A DNA stretch of 64,000 nt from Bacillus spizizenii TU-B-10 (GCF_000227465.1 NC_016047.1:3514857-3578856); one strand, 5' to 3'. Counted from the first letter of the stretch, positions 43,201-51,650 are shown. Numbers and translations are program-made. The notes: generated by a model not told the origin, from the letters alone.

Positions 43201-44122
43201 TGAGAAGTTCTGCGGTACCGTCCATCGGATACTTGTAAAGCACAGACGACAGCCGGCGCAGCGCATGTTTCCGATAATGTGCAACCGAAATATCTTTTCC
43301 TGTATTCGTTGATATCACGGCTGCACGCGGTCTGGTATTGGCCATGCCCTCTGTCTCTTCTATCACCGCAAGATTTTTCCCTTCCGTTAATTGTGTCTGA
43401 TAATATCGATTGAAATCCTCCGCCGTCAATTCTGGATGTCCGGCAGGCTTCAGCCAAAACACAAACGTTTCACCGGATGGAATCGTGATCTTTTTTTCCG
43501 GTCTCCAAATCAGATCGGAGTCAGGCCCTTCTTTCGGATAGCGGTAACGGATGTGATAGTCTTTAAAATCAATCGTTCTGTCAGTCGTATTATAAATCTC
43601 AATAAATTCATAACCGTCTGCACGTCCAATGTTCTTTGTATCAACCGCTAGTTCTGTGATCAGAAGCTCCGGGATATGGGCAAGATCAGCCTGATATCCT
43701 TCGAGCTTCAGTTTCTTCATCTCCGACTCGACCCGCTGCTTCCCATTGGAAACCACAATGTAATACTCAAGCTCGCTGTTCCAAATCAATCGTTTCGGAA
43801 TTTGCGCGAAAAACTTGCGGACCGCTCCAGGTGTCGGATCCATCGGCACCATTTTGTAGCCCAGCTCATTACTTTGTTTATAAAACAGAAAGGCAGAAAA
43901 TGCTTGATACTCATTGTCACGCACTTGAGCCTCAATCATCAGATTGCTTTTCATTTCAGCTTTCACATCGATTTGAGGAGGATTTTCAAGCAAGGGTATG
44001 TAATGAGGCGTTTGGAATGGTTCCTGATTTATAACAGGAAAAGCTTTCGGTTCATGATGGCCGCCAGACAAAACTGAAAGAAAAGACAAGAATAAAGAAG
44101 CAATAACAGTGTATTTCCTCAT
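40253..44122 (-). CDS. yvnB: YvnB, large secreted metallophosphoesterase with lamin-tail domain
   Basis: A 1289-residue exported protein. The N-terminal signal is MRKYTVIASLFLSFLSVLSG. A lamin-tail-like domain (about 150-260) includes YEFIEIYNTTDRTIDFKDYH. Several Ig-like/fibronectin-like beta modules follow (about 320-800). A calcineurin-type phosphoesterase lies at about 920-1180, with metal motifs WMSDTQ, HTGDIVDD, AGNHDVGH, FHEYLL and SGHYHSA. A final fibronectin-like segment ends the protein. GGAGG lies 7 bases before the ATG at 44122. Probably an extracellular phosphodiesterase; substrate unknown. No sortase motif or membrane anchor is seen at the C-terminus. Confidence 0.9.
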   Translation of the reverse strand: MRKYTVIASLFLSFLSVLSGGHHEPKAFPVINQEPFQTPHYIPLLENPPQIDVKAEMKSNLMIEAQVRDNEYQAFSAFLFYKQSNELGYKMVPMDPTPGAVRKFFAQIPKRLIWNSELEYYIVVSNGKQRVESEMKKLKLEGYQADLAHIPELLITELAVDTKNIGRADGYEFIEIYNTTDRTIDFKDYHIRYRYPKEGPDSDLIWRPEKKITIPSGETFVFWLKPAGHPELTAEDFNRYYQTQLTEGKNLAVIEETEGMANTRPRAAVISTNTGKDISVAHYRKHALRRLSSVLYKYPMDGTAELLNISIGEKNPSPGTVLQAQVPEQKRKIKLDKEKPVIEDLTDRKPVRPAESIELRADIRDRSLVKTAAFYYRTDENKPFKRIFAEKDRNDNLYHYIVYSPELIGKDQLEYYVTAGDGINEARTPVKMIDIKQTSKSHGLRMNIENRDTLSGTQFLKATTDGRTDSIRLWIDGKKQVTEPAMEKEVYFAFDTRKTNLYFKNAVTMEGKVLKVFDDTTNKYRTYSVPLPETLLRKGKQLQHITIRSGSKVSPFDTAENRDDFLVKNARLVLSDGTVIRDQRVSPEKELFIGDNQRSNKSWQFQFNLPDGLFTSQLLEWDTSKLSEGVHHIQASDGKENVSLVVRVDNSGPHIEPNITEGQTYKGNLILQADMYDKWSKIEEVKASLDGESITLPYHTSSSELLPGKHSLKVTATDLAGNKTVIERTFKTEREHPDQPEVIDSEADTHRAKLSVRVKDPTNDAMDVAFYRGFQYTARNNVKIFKHASLTEPPKSFVPESETPFTNKELERVSAADGKTVSTEKKELFPYHRFEVAVDPSVDENDLAEAVWKGSSLPGRKVTMYVWNYRTNEWQPVDSFVAKNDKPFMLKASVIASDFVRKSKMNVIVQDEIPPAKDMYTFVWMSDTQYYAESYPHIFDKQTAWIKDNQKQLNIKYVFHTGDIVDDSADIRQWKNANRSMSVLDKSGIPYGVLAGNHDVGHKDGSYRAFGKYFGSDRFDKKLHYGGSYKNNRGHYDLISSNGNDYIMLYMGWGITNEDIAWMNQVLKKHPDRMAVLAFHEYLLVSGNRSPIGEKIFKKVVKTNPNVVMVLSGHYHSAMRKTDELDDDGDGKPDRLVHQMLADYQGGPEGGQGYLRLLQFDQANDMVHVSTYSPHLQDKNYYDADTHGDKDEFSLSLDLKPRIKKVETDYFECNVYTNEELGKREQVKSGDTAEFRWDHLEPHSVYYWYIIVEDSFNGKTKSPIWKFKTKKETYRPAPDQLDFRHVSNP

Positions 44123-44249
44123 CAAAACACCTCCCTTTTCATGTATTTTGCGTCTGAACAGGGAAGCTTATGAGTTCATTTTTGTGCATAAAGAACAAAA
44201 AAGCGTCTGCCTCTTGAAGATTCCACTATTACCCAGTAAACTAAGGATA

Positions 44250-44263
44250 GTTAACCAGTTAAC
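44250..44263 (+). promoter_or_regulatory. Operator-like palindrome upstream of yvnA
   Basis: GTTAAC-CA-GTTAAC lies 24 bases before the yvnA start. It has the same half-site spacing as the PchR boxes near pchR (GTTTAC-NN-GTAAAC) and is a candidate autoregulatory site for the MarR-type protein YvnA. Confidence 0.5.
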
Positions 44264-44286
44264 AATTAAATCAGAGAGGCAAATTG

Positions 44287-44760
44287 ATGGACAACAGTAT
44301 TCATGATGAATTAATTCAAGCTATACAACAATTCGCTTTAAAAAGGGATAAACGTGTCATGCAAAAGGTACAGATACCATCCCGCGACATGTCCTCAGAA
44401 CATCTCGAACATCTCAGAAAAGAATGGACATTGACCCAGCTTCACATTGTTTCCTGTATACATACCAGCCAAAATGTGAACAACAGCTTCTTAGCATCCC
44501 GCTTACATATTTCAAAAGCCGCTGTTTCAAAAGCAGTTCAAGCTTTGTTGAAACACAATATCATCACAGTGACAAAAAAGCCCGGCAACAAAAAAGAAAT
44601 TTTTTATACGCTAACTGAAAGCGGCAGAGAACTGGCGGCATTACATGAACAGCTTCATGAGAAAGCAAAGGAGCAATACAAACAGCTCTTCAATGAATTT
44701 TCAATTGATGATTTAAAAACAGTGACTGCGTTTTTCAACTTGTGGGTAAAACATATGTAA
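44287..44760 (+). CDS. yvnA: YvnA, MarR-family transcriptional regulator
   Basis: A 157-residue winged-helix regulator. The recognition region is SFLASRLHISKAAVSKAVQALLKHNII, and the wing includes KKPGNKKEIFYTLTESG. Long N- and C-terminal helices form the dimer interface. AGAGG lies 7 bases before the ATG at 44287; an in-frame TTG one codon earlier is less favoured. It is a clear paralogue of PchR, encoded 3 kb away. It converges with cypX, which suggests an input into pulcherrimin control. Confidence 0.9.
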   Translation: MDNSIHDELIQAIQQFALKRDKRVMQKVQIPSRDMSSEHLEHLRKEWTLTQLHIVSCIHTSQNVNNSFLASRLHISKAAVSKAVQALLKHNIITVTKKPGNKKEIFYTLTESGRELAALHEQLHEKAKEQYKQLFNEFSIDDLKTVTAFFNLWVKHM

Positions 44761-44791
44761 AAAAAGCCTCCCCCGCATGGGAGAGACCTTT
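44758..44791 (-). terminator. Terminator of yvmC-cypX
   Basis: On the minus strand a GC-rich stem around CTCCC/GGGAG is followed by GGC and T7. It begins at the yvnA stop, so on the plus strand it abuts the convergent gene. Confidence 0.7.
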
Positions 44792-44800
44792 GAAATCTTA

Positions 44801-46018
44801 TTACGCCCTGTCAAACGCAACGTGAAGTGAGACAGGTCCGCGTGTATACAGACCGGACTCAGCATAACGAAAACCTTCCTCTAATCTGATATTCCGCATC
44901 TTATCCAGCACAATATTGGCTACAATCTCGATTTCGGTTTTGGCAAAAGCTGCTCCTACACAGTTATGGATGCCTGATCCGAAAGCGAGATGCCGGGCGG
45001 CGCCGCTAAAAGCGCTCTTGATGCCGAGATCTTCCCGATGAATATAAAACACGTCAGGACGTTCAAACGCTTCAGGGTCCCGGTTAGCCGCTCCGATCAT
45101 ACAAAAAACAATCGTATCTTTTTTGATTTCCATACCGCCGACCACCGTATCTTGGGACAGCTGCCGCGGAATCAGCTGAACCGGCGGTTTATACCGCAAC
45201 GTCTCCGCAATGGCTCTTGGCACTAACGAACGGTCAGCCAAAACATCATTCATCTGCTCGGGATTGTTGAGCAAATGATAAATCATCAGTGCCAGCGTCT
45301 TATCTGCCGGTTCCGTTGCGGCTAACAGCACATTGAGTATCAGTGCCAGTATATCCTTGTCCGACATCGCCATGCCTTCATATTCAGAAGTACATAGGAT
45401 GGAAATTAAATCAGATCCCGGATTGACGCGGCGTTCTTCGATGACCGGCATCAAGTATTGAGAAAGCTGTTCGCTGCACCATAAAGAATGCGCCCGCGCT
45501 TCTGGAGTCTGAGAGATACTCGTAATAAAATCGGCAACCCCGCTGTGCCACTCAGCGATTTTTTCATGATCTCTTTTATCCAGCCCGAGCATGTCCATCG
45601 TGACACACACTGCAAACGTCTTTCCAAAATCATTGACGAGATCGATTCTTCCTCTTTCAAGATAAGGTGCTAACAAGTTTTCTGCATTTTGTTTAATCAA
45701 TGGAGACAGATGATCCAATGCGTCCCCTACAAAGCTTCTCACTACAATTCTTCTTTTAGCGGAGTGTTCTTTCCCATGCATTTGGGCCAGCACAGGGCCG
45801 CGCATGACCGGTTCAGCACGCTGAACAAGTGATTTTGTCGTGAAAATATCAGGATGCTGAAGGATATAGCGGACATCGTGATAGCGGCTGATAAAATAGC
45901 TGTCTATCGACTCTTCATAATGAACAGGATCTTCCTCCCGCAGCTGTGAAAAATAAGCATATGGATTTTCTTGAAATTGATCAGAAAGCACGCTAAACAA
46001 TTTAATGGATTGATTCAT
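44801..46018 (-). CDS. cypX: CypX (CYP134A1), cytochrome P450 forming pulcherriminic acid
   Basis: A 405-residue P450 that oxidises cyclo(Leu-Leu) to pulcherriminic acid, whose iron chelate is the red pigment pulcherrimin. The heme-binding segment is FGSGIHNCVGAAFAK with the Cys ligand at about 353. The ExxR motif is in ETLRYKPP, and the I-helix region is LLAATEPADKTLAL. The ATG at 46018 lies 5 bases after GGGGGAG; a six-codon extension has no separate site. It follows yvmC by 14 bases. Confidence 0.95.
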   Translation of the reverse strand: MNQSIKLFSVLSDQFQENPYAYFSQLREEDPVHYEESIDSYFISRYHDVRYILQHPDIFTTKSLVQRAEPVMRGPVLAQMHGKEHSAKRRIVVRSFVGDALDHLSPLIKQNAENLLAPYLERGRIDLVNDFGKTFAVCVTMDMLGLDKRDHEKIAEWHSGVADFITSISQTPEARAHSLWCSEQLSQYLMPVIEERRVNPGSDLISILCTSEYEGMAMSDKDILALILNVLLAATEPADKTLALMIYHLLNNPEQMNDVLADRSLVPRAIAETLRYKPPVQLIPRQLSQDTVVGGMEIKKDTIVFCMIGAANRDPEAFERPDVFYIHREDLGIKSAFSGAARHLAFGSGIHNCVGAAFAKTEIEIVANIVLDKMRNIRLEEGFRYAESGLYTRGPVSLHVAFDRA

Positions 46019-46032
46019 GTTAACTCCCCCTA

Positions 46033-46779
46033 TCATCCTTCAGATGTGATCCGTGTTTCAGAAAGCATCTGCGCCATTTCTTGCACAATGAGATACCCTT
46101 GATTCGGCCGCATACGAATAGAAAATTCATGGTTACTGATCTTCTCACCCAGCTTCCACGGACGATGATAAGCAAGGAGCGTCTCTTCCACCTCAAGAAT
46201 ATCCGGAGCTCCGATAAAAAACGGCAGCTCAGCAATGACATATTCCACAGCCAAATTCAGCATATCCTCACTGACTTCTTCCATCATCAAACTGATTCCG
46301 CGTGCACGCCCGATAATCGCTTCATGAGACATGTCCAAACAAGCATGCCGAAAATGTGGCTGCTCAAAAAACGCATGTTCAACTTCTTGTCTCATCAGCT
46401 GATAGGCTTTGTTTTCCGTGAAATCAGAAAATGTATGAATCGCCTTCGTGTCCCCGCCATGAGCCGCAAGAGCCCTTTCTGCAAATCTCCTGTTTCGCGA
46501 TACCTCTTTCCTTACCTTTCGTTCAGCCTTGCCTCTGGGAGTGCCGAGCGCTTCAAGAAGGTTAGCCGCCTCATGCCCCGCAAGCAAAACGGAAACGCTT
46601 TTAAATTCAGCTGTCGCCCATCCAATCAATCTGTAAATATAATCTTCAGAAAACCTGCTGTTAAATGGGCTGATCCCCACCAAAACATGCTGGCGCCGTT
46701 CAAATATTTCTCTGCAATTTTGTGTCAGTGGCTCAGCAGTAAAATCTATAGGCTTTCTTTCCGTCGCCATTTCGGTCAT
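46033..46779 (-). CDS. yvmC: YvmC, cyclodipeptide synthase, cyclo(Leu-Leu) forming
   Basis: A 248-residue tRNA-dependent cyclodipeptide synthase with a class I aminoacyl-tRNA synthetase-like fold. It uses two Leu-tRNAs. The covalent nucleophile is the Ser in [11 protein letters not shown] (residue 37). The conserved Tyr and Glu are in [12 protein letters not shown], and a basic [12 protein letters not shown] patch probably binds tRNA. GGGG lies 8 bases before the ATG at 46779; the GTG three codons upstream overlaps it. The first 20 residues differ from my memory of strain 168, while the core is close to it. Confidence 0.94.
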   Translation of the reverse strand: MTEMATERKPIDFTAEPLTQNCREIFERRQHVLVGISPFNSRFSEDYIYRLIGWATAEFKSVSVLLAGHEAANLLEALGTPRGKAERKVRKEVSRNRRFAERALAAHGGDTKAIHTFSDFTENKAYQLMRQEVEHAFFEQPHFRHACLDMSHEAIIGRARGISLMMEEVSEDMLNLAVEYVIAELPFFIGAPDILEVEETLLAYHRPWKLGEKISNHEFSIRMRPNQGYLIVQEMAQMLSETRITSEG

Positions 46780-46940
46780 CTCATTCACCCCTAAAAAACT
46801 TATCCCGCTTTAAGTCATCACCCTCATAAAGAATTGGAACAACTGGCACAACTGAACAAGACGAATGGCAGGCAGCACTTAAAGTTACCAAGCGAATTAT
46901 GTTAAGATTCAAACTTCTATGTTCATTTTTCAAGGTGCAT

Positions 46941-46970
46941 ATCATAATTAATGTTTACTAGTAAACATTA
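46941..46970 (-). promoter_or_regulatory. yvmC promoter with perfect palindromic PchR-type box
   Basis: A perfect 22-base palindrome at 46949-46970 has core GTTTAC-TA-GTAAAC. The minus-strand -10 TATGAT (46946-46941) lies just beside it, so the box covers the -35/spacer region and bound repressor would block polymerase. The 438-base gap between yvmC and pchR holds this box, two boxes near pchR and AT-rich sequence, and no gene. Confidence 0.7.
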
Positions 46971-47143
46971 GTCATTTTATCCCTTATTCCTCTACCCGTC
47001 AATATAATCTGTACCCAAATATTTGAAAATAAATGTAAATGTCACATTTTTCACACACTTTTTACACTCATATTCAGCATGACACAACACCAAATAAAGC
47101 TTAAACACCAGCAATTGACAACGAAAACAAGAAAAGATAAAAT

Positions 47144-47196
47144 AATATTGTTCACCGGTAAACAATATTGTTTATTGTTTCATCGTAAACTATTAT
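47144..47196 (+). promoter_or_regulatory. pchR promoter with two PchR-type boxes
   Basis: Box A (47144-47169) is a 26-base near-perfect palindrome, 12 of 13 pairs, with core GTTCAC-CG-GTAAAC. Box B (47177-47190) is GTTTCA-TC-GTAAAC. A promoter TTGTTT (47168-47173), 17 bp, TATTAT (47191-47196) places box B exactly in the spacer, indicating autorepression. Confidence 0.65.
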
Positions 47197-47217
47197 TCCT
47201 AAGAAAGAAGGTAGCCT

Positions 47218-47727
47218 ATGTCTGATTTGACGAAGCAGATGATATACGACATATATGTGAGACTGCTGCACCTTAATGAACAAAAAGCGAATACTTCACT
47301 TCAGCAATTTTTTAAGGAGGCCGCAGAGGAGGATGTGATCGATATCCCTAAAAACATGACAAGCATTCATGTCATTGACTGTATCGGCCAGCATGAACCC
47401 ATTAACAATGCGGGAATCGCCAGAAAAATGAACTTATCGAAAGCGAATGTAACGAAAATCAGCACAAAACTGATCAAGGAAGAATTCATTAACAGCTATC
47501 AGCTGACAGATAACAAAAAAGAAGTGTATTTCAAATTAACTCGTAAAGGCAGACGGATTTTCGACTTGCATGAGAAATTGCATAAAAAAAAGGAGCTGGC
47601 TTTTTACCAATTCCTCGATTCATTTTCACAAGACGAACAAAATGCTGTATTGAAATTTCTAGAGCAGCTGACATCTACACTTGAAGCAGAACAAAACGAT
47701 GAGACTCCGGACAAACCTGTAAAGTAA
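47218..47727 (+). CDS. pchR: PchR (YvmB), MarR-family repressor of pulcherrimin genes
   Basis: A 169-residue MarR regulator with helix-turn-helix NAGIARKMNLSKANVTKIST and wing region QLTDNKKEVYFKLTRKG. In B. subtilis it represses yvmC-cypX and its own yvmBA unit. Matching operator boxes occur on both sides of the intergenic region. GAAGGT precedes the ATG. It is cotranscribed with the transporter yvmA 21 bases downstream. Confidence 0.94.
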   Translation: MSDLTKQMIYDIYVRLLHLNEQKANTSLQQFFKEAAEEDVIDIPKNMTSIHVIDCIGQHEPINNAGIARKMNLSKANVTKISTKLIKEEFINSYQLTDNKKEVYFKLTRKGRRIFDLHEKLHKKKELAFYQFLDSFSQDEQNAVLKFLEQLTSTLEAEQNDETPDKPVK

Positions 47728-47748
47728 ACAAAAAGGCGGTGTACACTT

Positions 47749-48960
47749 ATGACTCAAACAAAATCAAAGGCGGTATTGATCTTATACATTGTTTGCTTCA
47801 GCGCATTTTTTGCATCTTTAAGCCAAAACATTTATTCACCTATTATCCCGATTATTAAAGAATCATTCCATGTTTCCGCAGCAATGGTAAACCTGTCAGT
47901 CTCAGTTTTTATGATTGTGACAGCGATTATGCAAATTATATTAGGGACCATCATCGATTTTAAAGGCGAGCGGTTTGTCTTGATTGCCGGAATTATGGCA
48001 ACGGCAGCTGCCAGCATCGGCTGTGCGGTAACCACTGACTTTACTTTATTTCTGATATTCAGAATGATACAGGCTGCGGGATCTGCAGCACTGCCTCTTA
48101 TTGCTGCCACAACGATCGGACAGCTGTTTACAGGCAGTGACCGCGGGAGTGCAATGGGAACATATCAAATGCTCCTGTCCGCCGCGCCGGCTATCGCACC
48201 CGTTCTCGGGGGATTCATAGGCGGAGCAGCCGGGTACGAAGGGATCTTTTGGATGCTTACGGCCATCTCTGTCGTTATGCTGGTGACAAACAGCATCATC
48301 TTTCCTAAGGACTCTCCCGCTGGATCTAAGCAGCAAGCCCAAGGCAATGTGTTCGCTCATTACAAATCAATATTTACAAATCGAACAGGAAACGTCATTT
48401 TGACCTTAAGTTTTGTCCTCTTTTTCATTTATTTTGCGGTGATCGTCTACCTCCCGATATTGCTGACGGAGCACTATCATATTGATGTGAGCATAGCAGG
48501 ATTGTTATATTTGCCACTGGCGCTAAGCACGATTGCCGGTACGTTTCTGTTTAAAAAAATACAGGCAAAAATCGCGCTGAGCACCTTGTTTATCGGCAGC
48601 AATGTAATCGCAGCCTGCAGTATCATGTTGTTCGCCGTTACACATTCCGTTTCTCTCATTCTCATGGCTCTCACACTGGCACTGTTTGGCATCTCGATGG
48701 GGGTCATCCCTCCCTTGTACTCCACAATGATCACCAATGAATTTGAACACAATAGAGGGAGTGCAATCGGAGTTTTTAACTTTATCAGATATACAGGCAT
48801 GGCGGCAGGTCCGATGATATCCGCCTATCTGCTCACACTGATGCCGTCTGCCATGTCCTTTGGACTCTTAGGCCTTATATTTGCCGCATTGAGCTTTTGC
48901 CTTCTGCCGCAAATGTATCCGCCGCAGAAGCGCGTAAAACAAAAAAAACACCACATGTAA
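47749..48960 (+). CDS. yvmA: YvmA, MFS exporter of the pulcherrimin cluster
   Basis: A 403-residue major facilitator with 12 predicted helices, of the drug:H+ antiporter type. It shows motif A-like [14 protein letters not shown] after helix 2 and motif C-like [17 protein letters not shown] in helix 5. AAGGCGGTG precedes the ATG. Its operon with pchR and the facing yvmC-cypX genes make it the likely exporter of pulcherriminic acid. Confidence 0.92.
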   Translation: MTQTKSKAVLILYIVCFSAFFASLSQNIYSPIIPIIKESFHVSAAMVNLSVSVFMIVTAIMQIILGTIIDFKGERFVLIAGIMATAAASIGCAVTTDFTLFLIFRMIQAAGSAALPLIAATTIGQLFTGSDRGSAMGTYQMLLSAAPAIAPVLGGFIGGAAGYEGIFWMLTAISVVMLVTNSIIFPKDSPAGSKQQAQGNVFAHYKSIFTNRTGNVILTLSFVLFFIYFAVIVYLPILLTEHYHIDVSIAGLLYLPLALSTIAGTFLFKKIQAKIALSTLFIGSNVIAACSIMLFAVTHSVSLILMALTLALFGISMGVIPPLYSTMITNEFEHNRGSAIGVFNFIRYTGMAAGPMISAYLLTLMPSAMSFGLLGLIFAALSFCLLPQMYPPQKRVKQKKHHM

Positions 48961-48992
48961 AAAAAGCTGCCTTCTGTATGGCAGCTTTTTTT
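48958..48992. terminator. Bidirectional terminator between yvmA and yvlD
   Basis: An 11-bp perfect stem (AAAAAGCTGCC / GGCAGCTTTTT) with an 8-nt loop separates convergent genes, A-run left and T-run right. Confidence 0.9.
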
Positions 48993-49350
48993 ATTTCTTT
49001 CGCAGCGGCTCTAAAATGCCTTTTTGAATCAGCAAGTGGAACACCGACAGGATAACAGATGCCCATATCGCTGTGCCGAAGCCGTCAATTTGAAAACTGT
49101 CACCCATAATGGACGCGGTCATCATCAGGGTGATGGCGTTAATCACAAACAAGAAGAGACCAAGCGTCACCATCGTGACCGGCAGTGTAAAGATAATCAA
49201 AAGCGGTTTAATCAGCACGTTTAAGATCGATAAAATGAGACTGGCGATAATCGCTGCCCCAATGCTGCTAACATGAATGGAGTCAATGTATCCATCAATG
49301 ACGATTAATAACAATGCATTTACCAAAATGCTGACTGCCCATTTTACCAT
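48991..49350 (-). CDS. yvlD: YvlD, small phage-holin-IV-like membrane protein
   Basis: A 119-residue protein made of four predicted helices (WAVSILVNALLLIVIDGYI, GAAIIASLILSILNVLI, TLPVTMVTLGLFLFVINAI, WASVILSVFHLLI), matching the small 'phage holin family 4' membrane proteins. Last gene of the sigma-W operon yvlABCD. It probably contributes to envelope-stress tolerance; mechanism unknown. Confidence 0.88.
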   Translation of the reverse strand: MVKWAVSILVNALLLIVIDGYIDSIHVSSIGAAIIASLILSILNVLIKPLLIIFTLPVTMVTLGLFLFVINAITLMMTASIMGDSFQIDGFGTAIWASVILSVFHLLIQKGILEPLRKK

Positions 49351-49351
49351 G

Positions 49352-49549
49352 TCATTTCATATCCCTTTCTGACGGGACGATAAAAATCCAAATGATATAA
49401 ATGAGCAAAACAGGGAAAACACTTGTCATAATAGCTAGGATGACAGTTATGACTCTGAGGAGTGATGCATCCCAATTGAAATATTCCGCGAGACCTCCGA
49501 TGACACCGGCCATTTTCTTGTTTTTTTCTGAACGATAAAGCCTATTCAT
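49352..49549 (-). CDS. yvlC: YvlC, PspC-domain membrane protein
   Basis: A 65-residue PspC-like protein: the conserved head YRSEKNKKMAGVIGGLAEYF is followed by one or two helices (LLRVITVILAIMTSVFPVLL ...). PspC proteins take part in phage-shock/envelope-stress responses. It starts 4 bases past the yvlB stop and ends one base before the yvlD start. Confidence 0.9.
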   Translation of the reverse strand: MNRLYRSEKNKKMAGVIGGLAEYFNWDASLLRVITVILAIMTSVFPVLLIYIIWIFIVPSERDMK

Positions 49550-49553
49550 TTGA

Positions 49554-50651
49554 TCACCTCTGTGAGTACTTTAGTTTGATGGTGCCTGTTAATGATTCTG
49601 AGAAGACGGTGATGTTTTGATCATGTGCCTGATTTGAAGTGAACAACATTTCTTTTTGAATGGTATCATTTTTTTCTTTCAGCATCTCAACATCCATTAA
49701 TTCATGGGACAACGAACCAAGATTGCTTTTTAGCTCTGCCTTCACTGCAAGATCGTCCGGAATCGAAAGCTCCACATTTCCAGTTGTTGTTTTGGTATAA
49801 ATGGAGCGGCAGTCAGAGTCTGTTACGTGAATCGCAATATTTCCGTTAAAGCTTTGAACGTCAATGGATTCGCTTCTCCCACGGAGATCGATCAATCCGT
49901 TAATGGTTTCCGCTTCTATCGTGCCACAGCTGTGGCTGGCAAGCTTAATTTGCCCGTTGGCCGTTTCGGCTGTGGCTTTTTCGGCTGTTAAATGCGAGAA
50001 CGACAGCACGCCGTTTGTCGTTTTCGCCGAGAACTCTTTTACATGTAAATGTTCCCCTCTGACCGGACCATTAAACAGCTTCACCCGAATCTTATCATAC
50101 TCCTTCTGAGGAATATATAAAGTCACATTGGTTTTCATTGTTTTCTTCTCAGTACGGATAAAAAACTTATTTCCTTTGATTTCACATTCAATATGCTGAA
50201 GAAATGCATGTCTCGCCGCATCCTGACTGTCAGCGCGATATACCTTCGCCTGGCATTCCGCTCTGATATCCTCGTCTTCCCAAGGGACGATATTCACGCT
50301 GCCGTTGGCAATTTGAAGCTCAACACTGGAGAAGTCAGTATCTTTAAATTGAAAAATGTGCTGAACATCATACGCATGGCCAAAGTTCAAATCAAGGTCA
50401 ACTTCCTTGACCTTTTTCACAGCGGAATCAATCCAATCAAACAGCTTGGCTCCTAAAGACGGCTTGCTGCTTTCTTTTTTTTCTGCTGTAAACGGCTCTT
50501 CCTCGTCATGTACATGAACTGAGAGCGCTGTGATTTTTTCTTCTTTTTCCTTGTAGTCGCTGTCAAGTTTTTCAATCAGTGTCAAAGCCTCTTGTGCTGT
50601 AAGCTTTCCTTCCTCAACAAGCTTAAGGATTCGTTCCTTTTCTTGCTTCAT
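49554..50651 (-). CDS. yvlB: YvlB, DUF4097-type beta-helical protein with SHOCT-like N-terminus
   Basis: A 365-residue protein. The first 30 residues (KERILKLVEEGKLTAQEALT) resemble the short helical SHOCT-like module, and a charged linker follows. From about residue 105 there is a repetitive beta-strand domain of DUF4097 type (VNIVPWEDEDIRAECQAKVY, TTNGVLSFSHLTAEK, TANGQIKLASHSCGTIEAET). No signal peptide or membrane helix is seen. Found with PspC proteins in envelope-stress operons. Confidence 0.88.
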   Translation of the reverse strand: MKQEKERILKLVEEGKLTAQEALTLIEKLDSDYKEKEEKITALSVHVHDEEEPFTAEKKESSKPSLGAKLFDWIDSAVKKVKEVDLDLNFGHAYDVQHIFQFKDTDFSSVELQIANGSVNIVPWEDEDIRAECQAKVYRADSQDAARHAFLQHIECEIKGNKFFIRTEKKTMKTNVTLYIPQKEYDKIRVKLFNGPVRGEHLHVKEFSAKTTNGVLSFSHLTAEKATAETANGQIKLASHSCGTIEAETINGLIDLRGRSESIDVQSFNGNIAIHVTDSDCRSIYTKTTTGNVELSIPDDLAVKAELKSNLGSLSHELMDVEMLKEKNDTIQKEMLFTSNQAHDQNITVFSESLTGTIKLKYSQR

Positions 50652-50675
50652 GACGATCTCCTCCCCATTGTCTAC

Positions 50676-51002
50676 TTATGCTGCACGCAGCACCTTAATG
50701 CCCTGAATCACATTCCAAATCATAATGCCAATAACAACTAAGAAATAAATAACTGCTCCCCCAATGATCACAAATACAGGCAGCAGGCTGTCTCCATCAA
50801 TGGCAATGGCTCCGCCCAGAAAAGCGATAAAAAGGACCAGCCAGCCGGCAAAAGGAACAATGTGAGAAATAAGAGAACGTATCGCATGGCGTTTTGTTTC
50901 TTTCTCATCTACAACAAAATAAGCGACAATCGGCACAATGATTGGCGCAATGAACACACTGAAATAGCAAAGTGATGCAATAATAGCTTGATTACGGTTC
51001 AA
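50676..51002 (-). CDS. yvlA: YvlA, DUF4870-like small membrane protein
   Basis: A 108-residue membrane protein with three predicted helices (IIASLCYFSVFIAPIIVPIV, HIVPFAGWLVLFIAFLGG, VFVIIGGAVIYFLVVIGIMI), like DUF4870/YvlA proteins. The start is TTG at 51002, 11 bases after GGAG; an ATG nearby is out of frame and upstream in-frame codons overlap the Shine-Dalgarno. First gene of yvlABCD, behind a consensus sigma-W promoter. Confidence 0.85.
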   Translation of the reverse strand: MNRNQAIIASLCYFSVFIAPIIVPIVAYFVVDEKETKRHAIRSLISHIVPFAGWLVLFIAFLGGAIAIDGDSLLPVFVIIGGAVIYFLVVIGIMIWNVIQGIKVLRAA

Positions 51003-51067
51003 TTCATTCCACACTCCTATTGTGAATTTTACCCATGACAAAAGATCAGGGACGTTTTACTTATATA

Positions 51068-51093
51068 TACGTTTAAAACGTCAGCAGGTTTCA
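51068..51093 (-). promoter_or_regulatory. Sigma-W promoter of yvlABCD
   Basis: TGAAAC (51093-51088), 16 bp, CGTA (51071-51068) matches the ECF sigma-W consensus exactly and lies about 65 bases before yvlA. This agrees with the known sigma-W dependence of yvlABCD. Confidence 0.88.
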
Positions 51094-51221
51094 AATTCAT
51101 TCTTTAGACATGCTCCGATTTACGGAAATTGGATTTTAAAAAGTTTTAGAAGTAGAATCTTCCGGCTGTACCGATTACAATATGTAAAAAGCTTACGGCA
51201 ATCAAGGAGGCTGGACAAGCA

Positions 51222-51452
51222 ATGGAGAAAGACCCCAGTGACTATACAGTAACACAGGAATCGGTGTTAAAGCTGATTCGTGAACAAAAAAGAATGAATC
51301 GTGAAATGATCGCTGAGCTTGAACAGATCCACGGACCTCTTCCGATCTCTCACGATATTCAATACATAAAAGTACTGCTTGACAGCAGCAACACGCATAT
51401 CGTTCAAGATTTAATGAGTGTAAGTAAGCAGCTGTATAAGAAGACTTTGTAA
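51222..51452 (+). CDS. yvkN: YvkN, small conserved protein of unknown function
   Basis: A 76-residue soluble, mostly helical protein ([20 protein letters not shown] ...). AAGGAGG lies 11 bases before the ATG. It lies alone between yvlA and the flagellin gene. The name comes from synteny; no domain is recognised and no function is offered. Confidence 0.75.
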   Translation: MEKDPSDYTVTQESVLKLIREQKRMNREMIAELEQIHGPLPISHDIQYIKVLLDSSNTHIVQDLMSVSKQLYKKTL

Positions 51453-51571
51453 TTGCGGAAAAAGTTGCATTCATTATAACTGAAATCAAGCTAAAGGTTA
51501 GATGACAATATCTTGCCTTTTTTGTTTTAAAGAAACAAGTGACTCCCTGGCTGTCACACAATGATTGTAAC

Positions 51572-51618
51572 AAAAAAAGCCTGCCGGCATATCCAACTAA
51601 TGGACCTGTCGGCAAGCT
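51572..51618 (-). terminator. Terminator of the flagellin gene
   Basis: On the minus strand a long imperfect stem from AGCTTGCCGACAGGTCC to GGATATGCCGGCAGGCT with loop ATTAGTT is followed by T7, 33 bases past the stop codon. Confidence 0.82.
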
Positions 51619-51650
51619 GTAACTATCAGAAATAGATAGCCGTTCAGAAA

